Source: Azospirillum brasilense
Lineage (GTDB): Bacteria > Pseudomonadota > Alphaproteobacteria > Azospirillales > Azospirillaceae
Assembly: GCF_022023855.1 (NCBI RefSeq)
Contig: NZ_CP059451.1
Location: 620,001-684,000 of the forward strand
Direction: 5' to 3'
DNA length: 64,000 nucleotides
Shown in pieces: positions 28,811 to 36,815 of the stretch (positions are counted from its first letter, which is position 1; each line of letters begins with the position of its first letter). Made by a program: the position numbers and the translations under genes. The notes under the pieces were generated by a model. That model was not told the origin of the DNA. It searched no databases and was given only the letters and a program-made list of their open reading frames with translations.

Positions 28811-29131
28811 CGCGCCTGTCACCTACCGAACGGTCCGGCCGGTGAACGCGCCTGTCACCTAGAGAATCCAACGAGTCGAAGCGCGCCTGTGACCTATTCC
28901 AAGCCTCCCGAAACGCGCCTGCCTCCTATAGATTGGGGCAACTCCGGAGTCTCTTCGACACACCGATAGGTCTCAGGCGCGTTTCGCCGCGTCCCGAGTC
29001 GCGGTGGTTACCGCGCCTGACACCTCCATATGCGCGTCTGCCGCCTGCCGATGCCGCGCCTGCAACCTTCGCAGTTGCGCCTGGCACCTACCACGAGCGC
29101 GCCCGTCACCTGTCGATAGGAGACGGGCGCG
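28811..29131. repeat. Iteron cluster II (about 11 copies, mixed orientation), putative oriV
   Basis: Reverse-orientation copies of CGCGCCTGTCACCTA start at 28811, 28847, 28882, 28914, 29012, 29033, 29055, 29076 and 29098. Forward copies (TAGG...CGCG) start at 28967 and 29117. From 29012 to 29098 the spacing returns to 21-22 bp. Copies at 28811 and 28847 are exact; others differ mainly in the middle bases. With cluster I this makes about 15 units over 580 bp, as expected for an iteron-controlled origin. Confidence 0.85.
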
Positions 29132-29215
29132 CTTTGCTGACTCCGAAGCATCCGGGGAATCCTGCCTGCAAGAACGCCGGCCGACGCCGGTTCCACGATC
29201 TCGCGGGAGCGCCGC

Positions 29216-30025
29216 ATGACCACCACGACCGAGAGCAACAGCCGCTGGGGCAAGATCCCCGCTTGGTGGCTCGACCATCCTGACCTCGAGGCGGATGGAT
29301 TCGCCGTGCTTGCGGCGCTTGCCACTTTCGCCAACGAGAACGGCGTCTGCTGGCCGTCGCAGTCGACGCTGGCAGCGAAACTGAAACGTTCACGCCCGAC
29401 CATCAACCGCATCCTGCAGCGCCTTCACGACATGGGTCTGGTCACCATCGAGCATCGTCGCGGCCGCGACGGCTCACGGCTGTCCTGCCTGTACCGGCTG
29501 CGCGTCGCCCAGTGCGAGGAGACCTTCCCTCAAGCCGCTGGCGACCAAGCACCGTTGCGCCCTGTTCCGACCAGCGACAGGGATGACTCGCTGACGAACG
29601 TCCCCTGTCCAGCACCGAGTCACGAACACCATCATCCTGAACAGAATCCGGACTCGCTCGCTTCGGGCGGGCGCGGACCGGTGTGTGAGGTGCCCGCGGA
29701 TTGGATGCCCAACGCCGACGACCTCGCCTGGGCCGGGAGCCGTTTCGGCACGGTCGATCTCAGACGGCATGTCGAAGGATTCGTCCTGCGCTGCCAAGCC
29801 CATGGCTACCGGTACCGCGACATCTCCGCCGCCTGGCGGGCGTGGCTTGCCCAGGACGTGGCGGCCGGCAAAGCGCCGACGGTGAAATCCGCCCCGTCCG
29901 GCGGGACGGCCGTCATGAACACCAGCCATGCCCGCCAAAGCGTCGCCGAACAGCGGGTCGATGCCTGGATGACCGTTGCCGCGAGGCTCAAGGGCGTGCA
30001 GCCCGCTCCCCGTTCCCGTTTCTGA
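29216..30025 (+). CDS. HTH protein, probable replication accessory (DnaT-like C-terminal region)
   Basis: 269 aa. Residues 10-105 form a HTH_36-type winged helix (WWLDHPDLEADGFAVLAAL, WPSQSTLAAKLKRSRPTINR, LHDMGLVTIEHRRG), common in plasmid and phage replication proteins. After a Pro-rich linker, residues 165-220 (DWMPNADDLAWAG, FVLRCQAHGYRYRDISAAWRAWL) resemble the DnaT/replisome-organiser domain that helps load helicase; this is resemblance by eye. It starts 84 bp after the last iteron and reads away from it. Replication priming at this origin is inferred. Confidence 0.72.
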   Translation: MTTTTESNSRWGKIPAWWLDHPDLEADGFAVLAALATFANENGVCWPSQSTLAAKLKRSRPTINRILQRLHDMGLVTIEHRRGRDGSRLSCLYRLRVAQCEETFPQAAGDQAPLRPVPTSDRDDSLTNVPCPAPSHEHHHPEQNPDSLASGGRGPVCEVPADWMPNADDLAWAGSRFGTVDLRRHVEGFVLRCQAHGYRYRDISAAWRAWLAQDVAAGKAPTVKSAPSGGTAVMNTSHARQSVAEQRVDAWMTVAARLKGVQPAPRSRF

Positions 30026-30036
30026 GGAGATCGTCG

Positions 30037-30636
30037 ATGTCCGTCGCCATGATGCCGCTACCGGAACGGTCCCCGCTGCCCTTCGACCCGGCGATGGCTC
30101 CGGCCGAACGTTGCCGGCTTCTCGTCGCCGCTTTTCCGGGAGCGGTGCGCGAGATTCTGGCCGCCGGTACCCTGGAACACCGTCCGCGCTTCGGCGATAA
30201 CGGGTTCGAGGGGCTTCAGGAAAACTGGTTACCGCCGGTGGCCCTTTCCGCCCGGCAAGTCGCCATGGCGCAGCGGGTGCTGGCAGATCTGCAGGATTCC
30301 ATCCTTGCGCCGGCCGAGCCCGACCATCTTCTTGGCCGTGTGCTGGCCTTGCTGTCCCATTTCCCAGCCAAGGGACTGCCCCCCGACGTCGAGCGGCTGG
30401 TCGCCATGGACTGGGTCGAGGACCTGGGCGAGTTTCCGGCCTGGGCCATCGACGACGCGGCGCGCGCGTGGCGCCGGACGAGGAAGTGGAGGCCGAGCAT
30501 CGCCGAGATGCGCGCGCTGTGCGAGGAGGCCTGCGCGAAGGAGCGCGTCGTGGCGCAACGGCTCCGGCAAATCGTTCAGGCGTTTCAGGCTTCCGATGCC
30601 GGAAACGGGCTGGCGGAGATCCGCCGGTTTCCATGA
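30037..30636 (+). CDS. Uncharacterised protein of the replication region
   Basis: 199 aa, soluble and mostly helical. ATG 30037 has GAGGAG upstream and lies 11 bp after the previous stop, so the two form an operon. The stretch LPPDVERLVAMDWVEDLGEFPAWAIDDAARAWRRTRKWRPSIAEMRALCEEA recalls a domain in rhizobial phage and plasmid replication genes, where trailing acidic-aromatic segments sit before a helicase-loader region. I do not recognise a named family. A role in replication is suggested only by position. Confidence 0.65.
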   Translation: MSVAMMPLPERSPLPFDPAMAPAERCRLLVAAFPGAVREILAAGTLEHRPRFGDNGFEGLQENWLPPVALSARQVAMAQRVLADLQDSILAPAEPDHLLGRVLALLSHFPAKGLPPDVERLVAMDWVEDLGEFPAWAIDDAARAWRRTRKWRPSIAEMRALCEEACAKERVVAQRLRQIVQAFQASDAGNGLAEIRRFP

Positions 30637-30761
30637 GCCGGTGCCAGAATCTCCGAATGCGGGATCCTCAGAAGGATGATCCGATCGAATACAGGTTGGC
30701 ACCGCCGCCCCCAACGGAGCGGCGATGCCGGGACGCGCTGAATGGACTGTGGCGTGTATGG

Positions 30762-33074
30762 TCACCACTTGAGCGCGGCGTGCACCAGGAAGGAACGGCC
30801 GGCTTCCAGATAGCGGCGGCGGTCAGGCGAGGTCTCGCTGACGCCGACGACGTTGACGTAGTTGTAATAGCCCTGATTGAACAGGTTGTAGACCGAGGTG
30901 CCGAGGCTGATGTTCTCCGTCGGGTTGACGTAGGCCGCCAGATCCACCGTGGTGTAGGGCGGAGCCTTGAGATAGGTCGGGTTGCTCACGTCATCGGCCT
31001 TCTTCGCCATCACATGGGTGGCGGCGACCTGCGCGCCCCAGAAATCATCCGGCGCGGTGTAGGACAGGCCGGCGTTGACGGTGAAGGGCGCCACCTCGTC
31101 GATGGCGGTGCCGGCGTCGATGTCGAAGCCGCGGGCGAAGGCCGCCGCGCCGAACAGCGCCCAGCCCGGCCGGAACCGCCACTCGCCCTTGCCCTCGGCG
31201 CCGAAGATCTCGACCTTCGAGACGTTCTGCGCCTGATAGCGCAGGATGCCTCCGGCGCCGGTGCCGACCGCCCTCTGCAGGATGAAATCGCTGTAGCGGT
31301 TGTAGAAGCTGGACACCTGGAAGCTCGACCCGTCGCCGAACTTGCCGCGCAGGCCGGCCTCGACGCCGTCGCTGCTCTCCGGCTTGAGGTCGGCGTTGGG
31401 CAGCACCTCGTAGCCGTAGGTCGGGTTGGAGAAGCCGAGGTTGGCGTCGTCGTAGGGCGGCGCGCGGAAGCCGTGCGCGTACTGTCCGAACAGGGCGTAC
31501 TGCTTGGTCAGGTCGTAGGTGGCGCCGAACTTCGGCGACAGGGCCAACTTGTCCAGCTTCTCCGGCTGGGTGGAGGGCCGGGCGGCGAAGTAGGCGGCGT
31601 CCTTGTCCGGGTCCATCCGGTAATAGTCGAGCCGCAGAGCCGGCACCAGCCGCAGCCGGTCGATGGTGATCTCGTCCTGCACATAGGCCGAGGCCATGAG
31701 CGTGTCGGTGTTGGGGAAGGTGCGGCTGGGGTAGGTGTCGCCGTTGTAGCTCTTCGCGGTGGCCCCGGTCGCGAGGTTGGTCAGCGTCACGTCGCGCATC
31801 CGCTCGGTGCGGATGGAATCGACGCCGATGCCATAGGAGATGCTGTTGCGCAGCCCGAACAGCTGGGTATCGGAGCGCAGGTTGACGGCGCCGCCGATGA
31901 TCGTCTGCTTGGATTCGTTGCTGGTGGATTCCCGCAGGCCGGTGCCAGCGGCGAACAGCGGGCTGGTGGACGTGACGACGCGGGCGTTGCGGGTGCGCTT
32001 CTCCTCGCGGTCGAACTGGGTGCCGTAGAGGCGCCAGTCGATGTGGTCGATGAAGCCGATGGGCGCGTCGTGCGCGTGCTCCAGGCTGACGCGCCAGCGG
32101 GTCGCCGTGTCGTCGGCGGTGGAGCCGGTGAAGGCGCCGCGCGTCATCCGCATCGGCACCATGGAGAAGATGTAGCTGGCGCTGCCGCCGACGTCGTTGC
32201 GCAGCGTGGTGTCGGTGCTGCGGTGGAAATACTCGCCGGTCAGGGTCACCTTGTCCGGCCCGCGGTCCCAGACCAGCTTGGCGAGGCCGTTGTTGCCCTC
32301 ATAATCCTGCGGGTTGCGGTAAGCCTTGTCCTTGGACTTGTACTCCTCCCCGTCGCGGCGCGTGTAGATGCCGAGCAGGGAGAAATCGCCGGAGCGCAGC
32401 ACCCCCGTGCCGGTCTCCGACAGGCTGGAATCGACGCTGTCGTAGGTCGTCTTCAGCGACACGAAGCTGTCGCGGCCGGGCCGCAGGTAATCGGCCGGGT
32501 CCTTGGTCACATAGGTCACCACGCCGCCCAGCGCGTCCGATCCGTAGAGCGCCGAGGCCGGGCCGCGCACGATCTCCACCTGCTTGACCGAGTCCAGATC
32601 GACCACGTCGCGGTTGTAGCCGGCGGACGGGGCGGCGGAGGCCGGCGATTCCGGCAGGCGCGTGCCGTCGACCTGCATCAGGATGCGGTTGTTGCTGATG
32701 CCGCGGATGGTGAAACCGCCGGCCCCCGCGCGGGACGGGGAGTTGCTGACCGTCACGCCGGGTTCGTAGCGCGGTAGGTCCTGGAGGCGGTGGACGCCGC
32801 GCTTCTCAAGCTCGTAATCGGGGATGACCGACACCGTGCCCGTGTTCTCGCCTACGCTGCGCAGGCCGCGCTCGCCATAGACCGTCACCGCGTCGAGGAT
32901 GGTCGGGGGCGGTGAGGTGGTCGCCTGCTGAGTCTGCTGCTGCGCCTGGGCGGCGGGGGCCAGCAGCGTCAGGGCGGAGGCCGACAGCCACAGCGCCGCG
33001 CGCAGGCGGGAGCGGGACGGTGGGAGGGAGGGCGGTGGGACACGGGTGGCACGATCATCTCTGTCTCTCTGCAC
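30762..33074 (-). CDS. TonB-dependent heme/hemoglobin receptor
   Basis: About 770 aa. Signal peptide (LRAALWLSASALTLLAPAAQAQ), plug (TIRGISNNRILMQVDGTRLPE, VEIVRGPASALYGSDALGG) and barrel. It carries the FRAP box (GFRAPPYDDANLGFSNPTYGYE) and the NADLKPE motif typical of heme receptors such as HmuR and HemR, and ends FLVHAALKW. It supplies heme to HmuTUV next door. The frame opens at ATG 33128, but that codon abuts the Fur box at 33108-33126. I therefore take the GTG at 33074 as the more likely start; this is uncertain. Confidence 0.88.
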   Translation of the reverse strand: MQRDRDDRATRVPPPSLPPSRSRLRAALWLSASALTLLAPAAQAQQQTQQATTSPPPTILDAVTVYGERGLRSVGENTGTVSVIPDYELEKRGVHRLQDLPRYEPGVTVSNSPSRAGAGGFTIRGISNNRILMQVDGTRLPESPASAAPSAGYNRDVVDLDSVKQVEIVRGPASALYGSDALGGVVTYVTKDPADYLRPGRDSFVSLKTTYDSVDSSLSETGTGVLRSGDFSLLGIYTRRDGEEYKSKDKAYRNPQDYEGNNGLAKLVWDRGPDKVTLTGEYFHRSTDTTLRNDVGGSASYIFSMVPMRMTRGAFTGSTADDTATRWRVSLEHAHDAPIGFIDHIDWRLYGTQFDREEKRTRNARVVTSTSPLFAAGTGLRESTSNESKQTIIGGAVNLRSDTQLFGLRNSISYGIGVDSIRTERMRDVTLTNLATGATAKSYNGDTYPSRTFPNTDTLMASAYVQDEITIDRLRLVPALRLDYYRMDPDKDAAYFAARPSTQPEKLDKLALSPKFGATYDLTKQYALFGQYAHGFRAPPYDDANLGFSNPTYGYEVLPNADLKPESSDGVEAGLRGKFGDGSSFQVSSFYNRYSDFILQRAVGTGAGGILRYQAQNVSKVEIFGAEGKGEWRFRPGWALFGAAAFARGFDIDAGTAIDEVAPFTVNAGLSYTAPDDFWGAQVAATHVMAKKADDVSNPTYLKAPPYTTVDLAAYVNPTENISLGTSVYNLFNQGYYNYVNVVGVSETSPDRRRYLEAGRSFLVHAALKW

Positions 33075-33107
33075 GAGGTTTTTCTGGCGTGTTGTTATTG
33101 TAGAAAT

Positions 33108-33126
33108 GCGATTGCGTCTTATTCGC
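33108..33126. promoter_or_regulatory. Fur box upstream of the heme receptor
   Basis: GCGATTGCGTCTTATTCGC matches 15 of 19 positions of the perfect ent box. It lies 38 bp beyond the hutX stop, giving the receptor its own iron-regulated promoter. Confidence 0.75.
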
Positions 33127-33164
33127 AATTGACGGGCTGAAGCTGCCCCGGCGCCGGCGCTGAC

Positions 33165-33713
33165 TCAGGCGGTCTGGCCCGGCGCCCCGCACAGGCGGGC
33201 CTTCAGCGCTTTGAACCGCTCCACCTGATCGGGCAGAAGCTGGCGGGCGTCGTCGCGGCCGACGAAGACCTTGAACATCGCTTCCCCGTCGCCGTTGAAG
33301 AAAACGACGGAGGCGCTGTCGGCGCTGCCCATGAAGGGCCGGCGGACGAATCCGACGGTGCGGCAGCGGTCCAGCCGGATGTGGCCGCCGATCGGGCTGC
33401 CGCCGGCGAGGTTGTAGAAGCCGCGCCCGAACTGCCCGCGCGGCAGCGGCCCCTTGCACTCCAGAACAAGGTCGGCGCTGTGCACCAGCACGGTGACCGT
33501 GCCCCACTCCGCCATGTCCAGCATCGCCGCCTCGGCCGTTCCCCCCGGCGCGAAGGCGCGCAAGCCGTCCGGCAGGCATTCGGTGACGGCGAGCAGGCTG
33601 ACGCCCGTCTCGGCCGCGACCGCCTCCAGCACGCCGTTCGGCGCGGCGGCGAGGCGTTCGCGCAGGGCGGCGAGCGTGTCGGGGGGCGGGGCGGTGGGGG
33701 TGCTGTGCGGCAT
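33165..33713 (-). CDS. hutX: Cytosolic heme utilisation carrier HutX
   Basis: About 182 aa, the family length. Pattern: N-terminal helix (LAALRERLAAAPNGVLEAVAAETGVSLL), MLDMAEWGTVTVLVHSADLVLECKGPLP, GFYNLAGGSPIGGHIRLD and VFFNGDGEAMFKVFVGRD. HutX/HugX/ChuX proteins bind cytosolic heme and pass it to degradation enzymes. ATG 33713 gives the normal N-terminus; the extension to 33779 would cross the Fur box. Last gene before the receptor in the same orientation. Confidence 0.88.
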   Translation of the reverse strand: MPHSTPTAPPPDTLAALRERLAAAPNGVLEAVAAETGVSLLAVTECLPDGLRAFAPGGTAEAAMLDMAEWGTVTVLVHSADLVLECKGPLPRGQFGRGFYNLAGGSPIGGHIRLDRCRTVGFVRRPFMGSADSASVVFFNGDGEAMFKVFVGRDDARQLLPDQVERFKALKARLCGAPGQTA

Positions 33714-33748
33714 GGAAGCGGTCCGAAGCGTCGGTTGTGAACTAATTT

Positions 33749-33767
33749 GAGAATAGTTCTCATTCGC
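33749..33767. promoter_or_regulatory. Fur box upstream of hutX
   Basis: GAGAATAGTTCTCATTCGC matches 16 of 19 positions of the perfect box. It lies 36 bp upstream of hutX, between hutX and the kinase gene. Confidence 0.8.
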
Positions 33768-33800
33768 AAATTGGCTCAACGGCGCTTCGCTTAATTTCGC

Positions 33801-35273
33801 TTAATGGAGAATGCCGGTGATGGCGCCGGGAACGGCGGAAGCCGGGGAGGGGACCGGACGTCCGCGGCGTTCCAGCCGGACCACCGCGCGCAGGCCCGGC
33901 CCGTTGTCCTCCAGCCGCAGGGCACCGCCGTGCAGCCGGGCGATGGCGTCCACGATGGCGAGGCCGAGCCCATGGCCGGGCACCCGGTCCGACGGGTCGA
34001 GCCGGCAAAAGCGCTGCACCGCGAGCGCACGCTGGCCGGGCGCCAAGCCCCGACCGCGGTCGGCGACGGTGATCTCGTTCCAGCCGTCGCGCCGCCCGGC
34101 CGACAGGTGCAGCGCTCGGCCCGGCGCGTATTTCAGGGCGTTGTCCACCAGATTGGCGACGGTCTGGAACAGCAGCGTGCGGTCGCCGCGCAGATCGAGG
34201 TCGCGCTCCACGGCGACGGTGATGACCGTGCCGGTGCCCTCGGCCAGCGGCAGGTAGGATTCGGCCACTTCGTCGAGCAGTGCCTTCGCGTCGAGCGGCT
34301 CCACCGCCAGGGTGCAGCGCCCGGTCTCGATCTCGCCCAGCCGCATGATGGCGCGGAACAGGTGCTGGATGCGCCGCGTCTCCTCGATCCCTTCCTCCAG
34401 TTCGCGGCGCAGGGCGTCGTCGGGGCAGTTCTCGGCGATGGTGACCAGCCGGTTGTGCAGGTGGGTCAGCGGCGTGCGCATCTCGTGCGCGATGCTGCTC
34501 GACACGCTGGACACCTCCTCGACCAGCCGGGTCACGCGGTCGAGCGTGCGGTTGACCTCGCAGCCGAGGCGGGCGAACTCGTCGTCCGGCCCGGCGATGG
34601 CGACGCGGCGGTCGCGGTCGCCCGTCGCGTAGGCGGTCAGCGCCATGGTGATGGCCGACACCCGGCGCAGCGTGCCCGCGCTGAAGCGGATGCCGAAGGC
34701 GACGCTGGTCAGCAGGAACACCAGCACGCCGCAGCCCGCCGCCAGAGGCACGGCGCGGAGCTGGTCGAGCATGGGTTGGAGGTCGTAGGCGTTGATGTAG
34801 CGCCCGCCGTCGCCCAGCCGCACCACCATCCCGCGGACCTTCCAACCGTCGCCGCGCTGGTCGATGCGGCCGGTCTCGCAAGGGGCCGGGCCACCGCAGG
34901 CGATGACGGCGAGCAGCCGCCGGGCCATCGCCTCGTCGCCGTAGAGCACATGCCCGTCGCGGTCGATCACCATGCGCCGCCGCGCGCCTTCCGGCGCGAA
35001 GCGCTCGCGGCGGCGCAGTTCGGCAACCAGAGCGGCGGCGTCACCGAAGCCGCCGTGCAGGCGTTGCGTTTCCTGGTCGCGCTCCAGCAGGTCGCCGACA
35101 TGCTCGTTGACCAGCTCCACCAGCAGATCGCGGCTCCACAGCACGGCGGCGCCGGCCACCACGAGGAAGACCGCGCCGATGGCCATGGCCTGGCGGAAGC
35201 TGCGCGTGTCGAGATGGCGGCGGAACCTCCGGACCCAGGATGGGCCAACGTCGCGCGGCCTAGCCCAGGACAT
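33801..35273 (-). CDS. Sensor histidine kinase of a heme-locus two-component system
   Basis: 490 aa. TM1 about 30-48, a periplasmic domain of about 125 residues with Cys-containing segment CGGPAPC, TM2 about 175-198, HAMP, HisKA with SIAHEMRTPLTHL, and HATPase with NLVDNALKYAPG, DRGRGLAPG and GHGLGLAIV. Overlaps its response regulator by 14 bp, so the pair is coupled. It lies inside the heme uptake cluster and could sense heme, metal or envelope stress; the ligand is unknown. Confidence 0.9.
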   Translation of the reverse strand: MSWARPRDVGPSWVRRFRRHLDTRSFRQAMAIGAVFLVVAGAAVLWSRDLLVELVNEHVGDLLERDQETQRLHGGFGDAAALVAELRRRERFAPEGARRRMVIDRDGHVLYGDEAMARRLLAVIACGGPAPCETGRIDQRGDGWKVRGMVVRLGDGGRYINAYDLQPMLDQLRAVPLAAGCGVLVFLLTSVAFGIRFSAGTLRRVSAITMALTAYATGDRDRRVAIAGPDDEFARLGCEVNRTLDRVTRLVEEVSSVSSSIAHEMRTPLTHLHNRLVTIAENCPDDALRRELEEGIEETRRIQHLFRAIMRLGEIETGRCTLAVEPLDAKALLDEVAESYLPLAEGTGTVITVAVERDLDLRGDRTLLFQTVANLVDNALKYAPGRALHLSAGRRDGWNEITVADRGRGLAPGQRALAVQRFCRLDPSDRVPGHGLGLAIVDAIARLHGGALRLEDNGPGLRAVVRLERRGRPVPSPASAVPGAITGILH

Positions 35274-35928
35274 AGCCGATGGCCCGCACGGTCTTCAGAA
35301 GCGGCGGGTCGAAATCCTTGTCGATCTTCGCCCGCAGCTTGAAGACATGGACCTCCACCAGGTTGGTCGGCGGGTTGAAGCCATAGCCCCAGGCCTTCTC
35401 CAGCAGCATGCTGCGGGTCACGGTGCGGCCGGGGTTGCTCATCAGGATGTGCAGGAGCTTGAACTCCTTGTCGGTCAGCTCGATGGGCACGCCGCGCCGG
35501 GTCACCTGCCGGCGGGTGACGTCCATCACCAAATCGGCGACCTCCAGAACGTCGCCGGCCCCGGCCAGGGCGGCGCGGCGGGTCGCCAGATGCTCCAGCC
35601 GGACCAGCAGCTCGGCGAAGTCGAAGGGCTTGCCCAGATAGTCGTCGGCCCCGGCGCGCAGCCCGGCCACCCGTTCCGTCGTCTCGTCCAGGGCGGACAG
35701 CACCAGGACCGGCGGGTGGCGGGTGCCCTGCAGGCGTTTCAGCACCTCCATGCCGTCCAGCTTGGGCAGCATGCGGTCCAGCACCACCACGTCGAACGCC
35801 TCCTCGCGCAGCAGGCGCAGCGCGTCCTCGCCGTCGCCGGCGAAGCGGCAGGAATGGCCGGAGCCGCCGAGCTTCGCCCCGATCCAGTAGCTGACCGCCG
35901 CGTCGTCCTCAACGATCAGAACACGCAC
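35260..35928 (-). CDS. OmpR-family response regulator of a heme-locus two-component system
   Basis: 222 aa: receiver (VEDD at 7-10, phospho-acceptor D51 in VVVLDRMLPKLDG, Lys in YLGKPFDF) and winged-helix DNA-binding domain (IELTDKEFKLLHILMSNPGRTVTRSML, RAKIDKDFDPPLLKTVRAIGYVL). Start GTG 35928 with GGAGGGG upstream. Immediately upstream lies a Fur-like box that overlaps the end of hmuV, so transcription may come from there or by read-through from hmuSTUV. Confidence 0.91.
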   Translation of the reverse strand: MRVLIVEDDAAVSYWIGAKLGGSGHSCRFAGDGEDALRLLREEAFDVVVLDRMLPKLDGMEVLKRLQGTRHPPVLVLSALDETTERVAGLRAGADDYLGKPFDFAELLVRLEHLATRRAALAGAGDVLEVADLVMDVTRRQVTRRGVPIELTDKEFKLLHILMSNPGRTVTRSMLLEKAWGYGFNPPTNLVEVHVFKLRAKIDKDFDPPLLKTVRAIGYVLG

Positions 35929-35979
35929 CGTCCCCTCCCTCCGACGCCTCTTTCGGGCGCCCCGTCTCGTCCTCGGTTT

Positions 35980-35998
35980 GCTATTAATAATCATTCGC
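35980..35998. promoter_or_regulatory. Fur-like box overlapping the hmuV stop codon
   Basis: GCTATTAATAATCATTCGC matches 13 of 19 positions of the local consensus and also resembles the classical GATAATGATAATCATTATC. It lies 52 bp upstream of the response regulator. Confidence 0.6.
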
Positions 35999-36812
35999 AA
36001 TTGACTTTTCCAGACGCCGCGGCGCGTCCGGTGGCGGCATAGACCACGCCCTCCTCCTCCGGCAGGTCGAGCCGGACGAAGGCCGTGCCGAAGACGCGCT
36101 CCAGCACCGGCACCGGCAGGTCGGCCATGGCGCCGGCCCAGGCGACGCGCCCGCCGGCCAGCAACAGCCCGTCGTCGGCGTAGCGCGCGGCCAGCGTCAG
36201 GTCGTGCAGGATCACCGCGCAGCCGCCGCCGGTCCGCTCCACCCAGTCGCGCGCCGCCCGCAGCAGATGGTGCTGGTGGGCGGGGTCGAGGCTGGCCGTC
36301 GGCTCGTCCAGCAGCAGGTAGGACGGCTCCGCCACGTCGCGCCCGTGCCGCCCCGCGGCCAGTTGGGCGAGCGCGCGGGCGAAGGCGACGCGCTGGCGCT
36401 CGCCGCCGGAGAGCTGGGGCATCAGCCGGCCGGCCAGCCCGCCGGCCCCGGCCCGGATCAGGCAGTCGGCGATCAGGGCGCGCCGGTCGCCGGGGCGGAT
36501 CAGCCAGGGCTCGGTCGCCAGTTCCATCACCTCCTCCACCGAGAAGGCGAAGGCGACCTGTTGGTGCTGCGCCACCAGGGCGCGGCGGACGGCCAGCCGC
36601 GGCGCCGGGATGGCCGCCATTTCCACCCCGTCGAGCAGGGCGCGGCCGGCGGTCGGCCGCCGCTCCCCGGAGAGGAGGGAAAGCAACGTGGATTTGCCGG
36701 CCCCGTTGGGACCCAGGATGGCCAGCACCCGGCCGGGCCGCACCGCGGCGGTGACGCCGTCGAGCAGGCGGGCGCGGCCGATGGTCAGGCCGACGTCGAT
36801 CGCTTCCAGCAT
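35991..36812 (-). CDS. hmuV: Heme ABC transporter ATP-binding protein HmuV
   Basis: 273 aa ATPase with Walker A GPNGAGKST (about 34-42), Q-loop region AQHQQVAF, signature LSGGERQRVAFARAL, Walker B YLLLDEPTASLD and switch His in LHDLTLAARYADD. Powers heme import through HmuU. Spaced 3 bp after hmuU. Its last codons form part of a Fur-like box. Confidence 0.93.
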   Translation of the reverse strand: MLEAIDVGLTIGRARLLDGVTAAVRPGRVLAILGPNGAGKSTLLSLLSGERRPTAGRALLDGVEMAAIPAPRLAVRRALVAQHQQVAFAFSVEEVMELATEPWLIRPGDRRALIADCLIRAGAGGLAGRLMPQLSGGERQRVAFARALAQLAAGRHGRDVAEPSYLLLDEPTASLDPAHQHHLLRAARDWVERTGGGCAVILHDLTLAARYADDGLLLAGGRVAWAGAMADLPVPVLERVFGTAFVRLDLPEEEGVVYAATGRAAASGKVNCE

Positions 36813-36815
36813 GGC

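Noticed and set aside
28552..29131. CRISPR array.
   Set aside because: The repeats are only 15 bp, imperfect, in both orientations and with 7-20 bp spacers; no cas genes are near. They are iterons.
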